A DNA stretch of 64,000 nucleotides. Source: Albidovulum sp. bin36 (lineage in GTDB: Bacteria > Pseudomonadota > Alphaproteobacteria > Rhodobacterales > Rhodobacteraceae). The DNA is taken from NCBI GenBank assembly GCA_002238565.1, contig MPMP01000003.1, forward strand, positions 50,861 through 114,860. The letters are read 5' to 3'. The first letter of the stretch is position 1. Every line of letters begins with the position of its first letter. The notes beneath the pieces are model-generated. The model did no database searches. It was given only the letters and a program-made list of their open reading frames with translations, and was not told where the DNA came from. This document shows positions 19,109 through 26,076 of the stretch, piece by piece. The position numbers and the translations under genes are program-made.

Positions 19109-20298
19109 CAGCTCGATCCCTCGGCTATCGCGTCCAATGCCCGCCTGGCGTCGTCGATGTCGCAAACATCCATGCCGAGCGATTCCAGCCGCCTCCCGGC
19201 CGCCGCCAATCCTCCGCCCAGCGCCGCTTCGGCGAGCGCGGCGACGGATTGGGTTACCGGAGTCTTGACCCCGGCGATCCGAGCGGCCGACATTAGAGGC
19301 ATCAGCGAGCCCGAGACCGCGCATCGGACAAGGTTATCGGCGTCTTCCTCGACGGGAATCGGCCTCGAGTAATCGCCGGCGGCGTCGCCGGCGCAGGCAT
19401 TCAGCCACGCATCCACGCCGGGAAGATCTCGAACGCCCCACCGCGCGGCCACGCGGCGCCTCTCCGCGGTCATGGCCGATGCAATCGCGACGTGGCGACT
19501 TCCGAGCAAGGCGCGGAAGGTATTCCTTTCGGGAAGCGGCTCGGCTCCCGCGGGAAGCCGTAGCGACCCCGACGGCGCGGCGGGGCCGCCAATCAGCAAA
19601 GCGGGCAAGTCCGCGAGCGCGCTGCCGTCCGCGAAACTGCTCATCGATACGTTCTGGACCGGAACAAGCTCCGGCAGGAACCGCATCAGGCCCTTGAGCG
19701 CATCCGCGCGGCTCGCGGGAAGCACCGACGCCGGCGCCGGGCGCGCTCTGCTGAGATGCAGCGCGCTCCCTTTCTCGGCAATCCAGTAGGGCAGCCCCTG
19801 CGTTTCTATCAGCGCGATTTCGCGCGCGCAGCCGCCGGATCGTATCATCCAGGCGATTTCCAGCGCGCCGAAGGTTCTTCCCGGGACGATCGCCAGAACC
19901 TGGCCGTCTTCAAGAAACGGAATCAACGCGAAAGCGGACGCGCGCTGCCGAAGAACCGGACCGGCGACCACGATCAGGCTCGCGCCCGCGATGGCGGTGT
20001 CGATTTCGCTCGACAGCCTGATGGAAGGACCTGAATCGCGGTCGATCTGGAACGTGCCGACCGGACCCGCTCCGCGCAAGGTTATGCCGCCCGCCCGTCG
20101 AATGGACTCGAGTTCCGAAGCGTAGGGCGAATACAGAACGACTTCGGCGCCTTCGGCAAGGAACAGGCAGGCCAGCAGCCGTCCCTCGGGACCGGCTCCG
20201 AGCAAAGTCACGCGCTCGAAGGCGGCTGGCGCAGGCTCGGGCGCGCTCGCGCTTGCCTCAAGCGAATCCGCGAACGCTTTGAATTCGTCCGAATCCAT
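19108..20298 (-). CDS. NAD(P) octopine/nopaline (opine) dehydrogenase-family protein with possible encapsulation peptide
   Basis: 396 residues. After the first 28 residues comes an NAD(P)-binding fold starting VTLLGAGPEGRLLACLF (30-46), then the helical domain of the opine-dehydrogenase family (about 200-390). Opine dehydrogenases reductively join an amino acid and a keto acid, or the reverse, through an imine. The catalytic His-Asp pair is not confidently placed: the region has ERNTFRALLGSRHVAIASAM. Residues 1-15 (DSDEFKAFADSLEAS) form a short amphipathic helix followed by an Ala/Pro linker, the layout of BMC encapsulation peptides. It overlaps the aldehyde dehydrogenase gene and follows BMC-H by 46 bp. 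The family assignment is moderate; I do not know a characterised BMC counterpart. Confidence 0.68.
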   Translation of the reverse strand: MDSDEFKAFADSLEASASAPEPAPAAFERVTLLGAGPEGRLLACLFLAEGAEVVLYSPYASELESIRRAGGITLRGAGPVGTFQIDRDSGPSIRLSSEIDTAIAGASLIVVAGPVLRQRASAFALIPFLEDGQVLAIVPGRTFGALEIAWMIRSGGCAREIALIETQGLPYWIAEKGSALHLSRARPAPASVLPASRADALKGLMRFLPELVPVQNVSMSSFADGSALADLPALLIGGPAAPSGSLRLPAGAEPLPERNTFRALLGSRHVAIASAMTAERRRVAARWGVRDLPGVDAWLNACAGDAAGDYSRPIPVEEDADNLVRCAVSGSLMPLMSAARIAGVKTPVTQSVAALAEAALGGGLAAAGRRLESLGMDVCDIDDARRALDAIAEGSS

Positions 20299-20344
20299 CT
20301 AAATCACCATGATCGCTTCTTGAGCGCGGCGCTCGATATCGCTG

Positions 20345-20641
20345 TCAAGCGAGGCTATCGAGCAATTCGCCCAAGTCGTCGTGCGGCCGCGGAATTACGT
20401 GCACGGCCAGAACTTCCCCCACCTTGTCGGCGGCGACGCCGCCCGCATCCGTAGCCGCCTTTACGGCCCCGACTTCGCCGGTGACGATCGTCGCGACCAG
20501 TCCGCCGCCCGATTTGCTTTGCGCGAGCAATCGAACGTTGGCGGCCTTTACCATGGAATCGGCGGCCTCGATCGCCGCTACCAGCCCCCGGGTTTCGATC
20601 ATGCCAATGGCCGACCGGCCTATCGCAGCCTTCTCGTTCAT
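20345..20641 (-). CDS. BMC-H hexameric shell protein
   Basis: The main facet-forming shell protein, 98 residues with a single BMC domain: [29 protein letters not shown] (11-39), the conserved edge lysine region near K33, pore-side [24 protein letters not shown] and C-terminal [15 protein letters not shown]. Preceded by AGAAAGGAAA. It is the only BMC-H in the window, so one protein would have to form all hexagonal tiles, which is unusual compared with multi-paralogue Pdu or Eut shells. Confidence 0.95.
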   Translation of the reverse strand: MNEKAAIGRSAIGMIETRGLVAAIEAADSMVKAANVRLLAQSKSGGGLVATIVTGEVGAVKAATDAGGVAADKVGEVLAVHVIPRPHDDLGELLDSLA

Positions 20642-20655
20642 CTGCCGTTTCCTTT

Positions 20656-20958
20656 CTATTGCTTGGATAAGAGTTTCAAATCGACATCCTCCGAGCCTAC
20701 CGAAAGATGATCGATAAACGCTACTGCGGATGCATCGGTGGGTATTCCCGCCGCCGCCGCCGGGATCCGGGCCGCCGAGCCGGTCGCAACCAGAACCAGA
20801 TCGCCTGGACCGGCGTCGCAGGCGTCGACGACGACTATGGAGCGATCGAGGACTTTTCCCGACGTATCGATGACATCGGCTGTCAGCATTCTCTTGCCGG
20901 CCAGCCCTTCTGACTTGAAGGACGAGGACACCCGACCGGTAATGCGAGCGATTCGCAT
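20656..20958 (-). CDS. BMC-P pentameric vertex protein (EutN/CcmL family)
   Basis: 100-residue vertex-capping protein. Family features are the [31 protein letters not shown] start, [23 protein letters not shown] (43-65) and [12 protein letters not shown] near the end. The start codon overlaps the ligase stop (TAATG at 20956-20960), and BMC-H follows 14 bp later, so the two shell genes are tightly coupled. Confidence 0.94.
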   Translation of the reverse strand: MRIARITGRVSSSFKSEGLAGKRMLTADVIDTSGKVLDRSIVVVDACDAGPGDLVLVATGSAARIPAAAAGIPTDASAVAFIDHLSVGSEDVDLKLLSKQ

Positions 20959-22253
20959 TAGAAATTCCTTAGATAGCGGTCGATTTCGACTTGCGTGACC
21001 TGGTCAAGCACGAAATCGCGCTCTCGCTCCGCCTGCCCGACCAGAATCTCGAGCCTGTCGGCTCCCAGCAGGCTCTTCATGAATTCCGATCCTCGGGCGC
21101 GACTTATAGCGTCGTCGAGATCGACCGGCAGCGGTTCGGCGCCTTCGAGATCGTATCCGTTGCCTTCCGCAAAGTGGTCCGGCGCGAGCCTCTGCTCGAT
21201 TCCGTCCAGCCCGGCGGCGATTTCGCAGGCGATCAAATAGTAGGGATTGCAGTCGGCCGAGCCGTCGCGCTTCTCGATTCGCGTCGACGAGGCGGAGCCT
21301 TCCAGAACCCGGAGCGCGACGGTTCGGTTGTCGTAGCCCCAGCAATTGTTGGTCGGGCAGAACGTGTACGGCCTTCGGCGCCGGTAGGCGTTGGGAGTCG
21401 TGGACGCGGAAAGAGCCGTCTCCGGCATGCGAAGCTGCATTCCCGCGAGATAGGTTCGACCAAGCTCCGACAGCCCGCCTTCGCCTGCGAACGCGTTGGC
21501 TCCGTCCTTCCAAAGGGAATGATGAGTATGGAAGCCGCTCCCCGATTCAAGTGCGAAAGGCTTCGCCATGAATGTCGCCAGATATCCGTGCGAAGCGGCG
21601 ATTTCCTTGACAAGAGCGCGAAACGCCACCACGTTGTCTGCAGCTTGCAGAGCTTCGCAGTAGCGCATATTCACTTCGACCTGCCCGGCGGCGTATTCCG
21701 GGTTGGATTGCTCGATCGGAATGCCGACCGCGCTCAAATGTCTGCGAATGGGTCCCAGAACCGGCTCCAATTCGGACGCTCGCAATAGCCCGTAGAACTG
21801 GTTTCCCACGTCCCTGGGAAGGCAGGTTTCCGGGTCGAGAAGGTAGAATTCCAGCTCGGCGCCGATCCGCACCTCGTATCCCATGCGTCTCGCCCTGTCC
21901 ACCTGCGCGACGAGCACGCCGCGCGGGTCGATCGGCACGGGCTTGTGGTCCGTTCCAAGAGCCTTGCCGAAACAGAAAGCGCATCCGTCCTCCCACGGCG
22001 AGGAGCGGGCCGGCGAATTCGGGAACAGGTGCATGTCCGGGTAGCCGTTGTCCATATTGACGTAGGGCGTATCCCATATATCGCTGGTCATATCCGTGGC
22101 GAACATCGCGATCGAAAGCGCGACGCCGGATTCGCAGACGCTCGGCCATTGCTCCGCAGTTATTCGCTTTCCGCGCATGATTCCGTTCAGGTCGCCGATG
22201 CCTAGCGCGACTGTCCGCGTGCCCTCGGGCAGCGCGAATTCCAAATTTGCCAT
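20958..22253 (-). CDS. Glutamine-synthetase-like ligase (possible gamma-glutamyl-amine synthetase)
   Basis: First gene of the BMC operon, 431 residues from the ATG with GAGG 6 bases upstream; a TTG four codons earlier is also open. It has the GS catalytic fold: [12 protein letters not shown] (metal-binding E-x-E), [26 protein letters not shown] (ATP/metal histidine loop), [18 protein letters not shown] and [19 protein letters not shown] (arginine-rich glutamate site). The N-terminus ([13 protein letters not shown]) is that of the GS-like group that includes PuuA and other gamma-glutamyl-amine or -amide synthetases rather than assimilatory GlnA. Predicted reaction: ATP-dependent joining of glutamate to an amine. 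The amine is unknown. No adenylylation-loop signature was recognised. Confidence 0.85.
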   Translation of the reverse strand: MANLEFALPEGTRTVALGIGDLNGIMRGKRITAEQWPSVCESGVALSIAMFATDMTSDIWDTPYVNMDNGYPDMHLFPNSPARSSPWEDGCAFCFGKALGTDHKPVPIDPRGVLVAQVDRARRMGYEVRIGAELEFYLLDPETCLPRDVGNQFYGLLRASELEPVLGPIRRHLSAVGIPIEQSNPEYAAGQVEVNMRYCEALQAADNVVAFRALVKEIAASHGYLATFMAKPFALESGSGFHTHHSLWKDGANAFAGEGGLSELGRTYLAGMQLRMPETALSASTTPNAYRRRRPYTFCPTNNCWGYDNRTVALRVLEGSASSTRIEKRDGSADCNPYYLIACEIAAGLDGIEQRLAPDHFAEGNGYDLEGAEPLPVDLDDAISRARGSEFMKSLLGADRLEILVGQAERERDFVLDQVTQVEIDRYLRNF

Positions 22254-22346
22254 TTCGTACCTCAATGATTCGCCGGCTCCGCCGCGGCGCGAATTCGCCC
22301 AATCTTGCGCCGGACAGCAACAGTATGCAAGATAGCCGACGTTGCA

Positions 22347-22364
22347 AGCAAGAATTTACTTGCT
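22347..22364. promoter_or_regulatory. Dyad in the divergent promoter between BMC operon and flavoenzyme
   Basis: A perfect inverted repeat, arms AGCAAG / CTTGCT around a 6-bp centre, midway in the 134-bp region between the divergent starts at 22253 and 22388. A half-site-like ATGCAAG lies just upstream at 22325-22331. It is the natural candidate operator for joint control of the ligase/BMC operon and the oxidase, perhaps by the XRE-cupin regulator; binding is not shown. Confidence 0.5.
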
Positions 22365-22387
22365 GCGCCTAGGCGGAGGCGGTTCAC

Positions 22388-23533
22388 ATGGGCGATCGAC
22401 CTGAAGTCGTTGTGGCAGGCGCGGGGATCGCGGGGGTTATGACGGCCCTTCACCTGCTTCGCAAGGGCTGCAAGGTTACTCTTGTCGACCGTTGGGAGGT
22501 CGGGCACAGCCGAGCGAGCTCGTCGGACTATACCAGGATCATTCGCATGATCCACGGTCGGGACGAGCTCTACACTCAATGGGTTCGCGAGGCGCGCCTA
22601 AGGTGGCTCGAACTTCAGGCGGAAATGAACTGCACGCTGTTCGTGGAGTGCGGCGCACTGATTTTGGCGGGCGCGGGCCACACGGCCTGGGAAGACGAAA
22701 CGCTCAAGACCTTCGAAAAGATGGGCGTCCCGCATTTTCGAATGGACCCCGGCGAAATCCGCATGCGGTTTCCGCAATTCAGATGCGCCGATGTCGCCTA
22801 CGGCATCTACGAGCCGGAATCGGGATTGCTCATGGCGCGGCGCGCCATCGTCCAGGCGGCGAGCCTGTTCAGGCGCGAAGGCGGCATTCTCCTCAGGGGC
22901 CGCGTTACGGCCGACGAGAGCGAACGTCCTTGCCTCGACGGCAAGCCCATCGAAGCCGACTTGATCGTCATGGCGGCCGGGCCGTGGCTCGGCGAAATCT
23001 TCCGCCGGACGATCAGGCCGATTCTGAAAGTCATACGCCAGGACATCATCTACACGTCGACGCCGGAATGCGACATCTCCTACGATGCCGAGCGAATGCC
23101 GAGCTGGGTCGACCACGGATACGGAGCCTACGGCACCCCGTCGGTGGAGGGATCCGGCATCAAGGCGGCGATAGCATGGACTTCGACGGTAATCGACCTG
23201 GACGGCGACGAAAGAGTTGTCGACGACGCGGCGTTCCATCGAACCCGCCAGTACTTAAGGCACAGGTTCCCCGGCTTGGCCGGCCAGCGCGCCGTCGATC
23301 AGAAGGCTTGCCAGATTGCGAACACGCCCGACACGCACTTCCTTCTCGACTTCCATCCGGAGCACGACAACGTTCTAATCGCAGGAGGCTGCTCGGGCCA
23401 TCTGTTCAAGCACGGCCCCGTTTTCGGCGAGTTCGCCGCCGGGGTCGGCCTGCGCGAATGGGGGACGCCGGACAGATTCAAGATTTCCAACCGAATGAAT
23501 CTTTCAACCGCGGAATCGCCGTCAGGCCGCTAG
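22388..23533 (+). CDS. FAD-dependent amine/amino-acid oxidoreductase, monomeric sarcosine oxidase family
   Basis: 381-residue flavoprotein. It has the dinucleotide motif VVVAGAGIAGVMTALHL (7-23), the family loop SSSDYTRIIRMIHG (44-57) and the C-terminal FAD site TPDTHFLLDFHPEHDNVLIAGGCSGHLFKHGPVFGE. Cys308 in QKACQ aligns with the cysteine that carries covalent FAD in sarcosine and N-methyltryptophan oxidases. The reaction is oxidation of a C-N bond in a primary or secondary amine to an imine, which hydrolyses to an aldehyde or keto acid. Start ATG follows GGAGGCGG. Divergent from the ligase gene, it probably supplies the aldehyde or imine consumed by the BMC enzymes, much as PuuB acts after PuuA. 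Confidence 0.88.
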   Translation: MGDRPEVVVAGAGIAGVMTALHLLRKGCKVTLVDRWEVGHSRASSSDYTRIIRMIHGRDELYTQWVREARLRWLELQAEMNCTLFVECGALILAGAGHTAWEDETLKTFEKMGVPHFRMDPGEIRMRFPQFRCADVAYGIYEPESGLLMARRAIVQAASLFRREGGILLRGRVTADESERPCLDGKPIEADLIVMAAGPWLGEIFRRTIRPILKVIRQDIIYTSTPECDISYDAERMPSWVDHGYGAYGTPSVEGSGIKAAIAWTSTVIDLDGDERVVDDAAFHRTRQYLRHRFPGLAGQRAVDQKACQIANTPDTHFLLDFHPEHDNVLIAGGCSGHLFKHGPVFGEFAAGVGLREWGTPDRFKISNRMNLSTAESPSGR

Positions 23534-23864
23534 CCTCCGCGCCGGAACGATTTTTTGCAGTGGAACGAGGATCCTAGAGAAGGCAGGGACGGTGCGCGAT
23601 TAGAGGCATTTGCATGCCGACGGATCGTCGGGAGGACGTTTTCGCGGAATTCAAAATCTACGAGAAAATGCAAGATGCGTCGCCAATCCGAGCGCAACCG
23701 GCCGCGCACCTATATCTGCTCCGCCCGATGCCGAGAGCGTCAGGCGCGGATTTACAATAGAGTCAACGAGAACCGATTCAAGCTTTCGGTCGGGAAAAGC
23801 AGCTTGGCCGAAACTCCCCGGGCGTCTATGCTAGAAAACCCAATCACTTGGTCCGGAAAGAATC
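23534..23864. other. Intergenic region, no supported gene
   Basis: 330 bp between the flavoenzyme and the VOC gene, which converge here. Short arginine-rich frames only; no clear terminator seen. Confidence 0.55.
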
Positions 23865-24287
23865 CTACCCTCGACTCAATTCATAGCTGAGCATCCAGTT
23901 GATGCCGAATCGGTCCGTGCAGTTGCCGAAATAATCGCCCCAGAACATCTCCTGCATGGGCATCTTGACTTTTCCGCCTTCCGAGAGCTTGGCAAATAGG
24001 TCGTCACACTGGGCCTTGCTCTCACCGGTCATCGATATGGCGAAGTTGTCGCCTGCAACCGGTGGATCCCCGAACGCTGAACTGCTGTCGCTGCCCATCA
24101 GCATTGCCGACCCGATCACAAGGGAGACATGCATAATTCGATCTTTGTCGGATTCCGGTATGTTCATGTCGGGCGGACCATCCCCGAATGTCATGATTGA
24201 CTGGAACTCGCCGCCAAATACGGACCGGTAGAATTCGAATGCTTCGCGGCAGTTGCCATCGAAGAATAGATAGGTAGTCAGCGCCAT
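23865..24287 (-). CDS. VOC-superfamily protein, PhnB-like
   Basis: 140 residues from the ATG that has GGAGAG 6 bases upstream; the frame is open further but without a ribosome site. The protein matches the PhnB-like branch of the vicinal-oxygen-chelate fold: TTYLFFDGNCREAFEFYRSVFGGEF at the start, SDKDRIMHVSLVIGSAMLMGSDS in the middle and MFWGDYFGNCTDRFGINWML at the end. Most members are uncharacterised and lack demonstrated metal catalysis. It has no clear functional link to its neighbours. Confidence 0.88.
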   Translation of the reverse strand: MALTTYLFFDGNCREAFEFYRSVFGGEFQSIMTFGDGPPDMNIPESDKDRIMHVSLVIGSAMLMGSDSSSAFGDPPVAGDNFAISMTGESKAQCDDLFAKLSEGGKVKMPMQEMFWGDYFGNCTDRFGINWMLSYELSRG

Positions 24288-24476
24288 AGGATCTCTCCAA
24301 ATCAAGATATTGCCATCGCTAGCGACCCGTAGATGCCGCGTCAAGTCGGCGACGCAGTTCATTTAGGCTTGCAATTGAGGAAGCATCCGCTCCAATCGCA
24401 CAGCCATTAGCCCCGGAGACGCCTTTCCGCAAGATGGTAATTCCAGACGAACGAAAGGCGTTCATTGCGGATTTTC

Positions 24477-24863
24477 TCAGGGAGATTTAACCCGAGCAGT
24501 TACCTCGATTTCCACTCGCATTTCTTCTGCGACCAAATCGCAGATGATCGTTGTGTTCGCTGGGCGCGCCGAGTCGCAATATGCCTTGATGATAGGCTTG
24601 ATGCGGTCGAACTCCGCCCGGGTAGCCACATATACGCGAATTCGAATCATGTTTTCGAGCGATGTTCCCGCTTCGGCCAAGGCTTCACGAACGGTCGCAA
24701 AGGCAGTCTCGGCCTGCTCCTCGACGTTCGGCGCGAATCCCTTCCTGTCGTGATCGTAGCCGGTCGTTCCCGACACATGCACGAGGCCGCCTTCGACGAC
24801 GGCCCGGGCATAGCCCGCCATCGACTCGAAAGGTGAACCGGAGTAGATTCTGCGGCCGATCAT
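24477..24863 (-). CDS. RidA/YjgF-family protein (second copy)
   Basis: 128 residues, starting at the ATG with GGAGG upstream (upstream extension is open but unsupported). Motifs: RRIYSGSPFESMAGYARAVVEGGLVHVSGTTGYD, VREALAEAGTSLENMIRIRVYVA, and C-terminus TTIICDLVAEEMRVEIEVTARV. It differs clearly from the RidA-like protein of the BMC operon and belongs to the YjgF group whose members are usually called RutC/RidA-like; the residue before the last strand is not the catalytic arginine of canonical RidA, so activity is uncertain. Stand-alone gene. Confidence 0.85.
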   Translation of the reverse strand: MIGRRIYSGSPFESMAGYARAVVEGGLVHVSGTTGYDHDRKGFAPNVEEQAETAFATVREALAEAGTSLENMIRIRVYVATRAEFDRIKPIIKAYCDSARPANTTIICDLVAEEMRVEIEVTARVKSP

Positions 24864-25952
24864 CTTTAGCCTCCGTCTAGAAAACACCTGCATCTCGCAT
24901 CCGCCCGGGCATCCGGTCGATGCCGAAAGGGCACGTTCCCGATCAATCGGATATCTGGAATACTTACAAGAAGCCGGTACTGTCGGCAATTGGCGGTTGC
25001 GATCGGGTCATTGGCTTTTCGAAGGCAGTCCCGCATCAGCAATTATACAATTTTTGCAAAGTACTCTCCGATTCCGCCTCTATCGTCGTTCCCGACATGC
25101 ATAGCAAATTCCAGTTTTCCCGAGCGATTCGATCAAGGAGCGACAACTATGTTGCCCACATGTTTCTTGGCAATGAATTCCTCCCGCGCGCACATTTGCG
25201 TTTCTGAAGGCGCCAATCGACTTGGCTTGCCTTTCTCGACGAATTCGTACGAATCCGACCCGCGTCGGCCGCTTTAACCCGAGGTGCAAGGAAAGCGCGA
25301 TGTTCGGGCATGCGGGAATAGTCTCGCTCCTGGATGCAGCACGCGATAAGACGCGAGCCATTTGAGCGTAAATGCGGCCTGTTCGCATTATTATGAGAAA
25401 GATTGCAGCTTACCGGCTAGCGTTCCGAACTGACGCGCATTGTTCGCTGCGAAGGCTATTGCGCGTGCTTTGGCGGAGGTTGCCCGGTGAAATGCAACCG
25501 ATGTCGAGATATCGATAGCTGAGGTCGCCGACAATGGCCCGAATCTTATTGGAATCCTGCAATGCCTGCGAGAGTCATCTTATCGCTTGCGTACGGATGT
25601 CCGTCGCCAGTTGATTCCGAAACCGCGCAACCTAGGAAGAAACCCGGCGAATTATTCGCAGCGGAGCGTATCTGCCTACGGTAGTCGGAAAACTTTTCTT
25701 AGTGACCGCCTTCGAACGGATATGCTTCTCTTTCCTCGGTTCCTGCTTTCGGAATTTATCATGAGGCAACCCAAAACCTATGTTCGCTTCGGATTGCCTC
25801 ATTTCCTCCACCATCAGTAGTATCTATTATATTATTATAATATCGCCTCTGAGTCCAATGGTAAGATTGCTTGGAGCGCGGGGCGAATTTGTTCTTGAGA
25901 CATATTGCGCGGTGATTCCCCAAGCGCCGTAGTGCTGCAAGGCAAGAACACA
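24864..25952. other. Intergenic region, no supported gene
   Basis: About 1.1 kb. Composition becomes AT-rich around 25800-25850 (a run of alternating TAT/ATT near 25820-25845). No open frame has a credible product and no RNA gene was recognised. Confidence 0.5.
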
Positions 25953-26062
25953 ATAATTTTGCGTGTTGACGGCTGTGCGGAAGCGCGGGATTTTGGCGAT
26001 TCCCCGCGCTCTTGCAGGATTGTCTGTTTTATTCCTATTGCTTGACTCTTATGGTCGCCGCC
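25953..26062 (+). repeat. Dispersed palindromic repeat, copy A
   Basis: A roughly 108-bp element also present in inverse orientation at 47823-47930 and as a diverged partial copy at 33483-33550. Its core is a stem of AGCGCGGGA / TCCCCGCGCT arms around a short loop (25982-26010), followed by CTTGCAGGATTG and CTATTGCTTGAC. Here it ends 15 bp beyond the permease stop codon. It looks like a REP- or MITE-type element; no transposase belongs to it in this window. Confidence 0.8.
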
Positions 26063-26076
26063 GGCCGCTTCGGCCT

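Noticed and set aside
20958..22253. Annotating the BMC-operon ligase as housekeeping glutamine synthetase GlnA or as GmaS
   Set aside because: It is shorter than GlnA, has a PuuA-like N-terminus and lies in a BMC operon; GmaS-specific features cannot be distinguished by eye, so only the ligase class is called.
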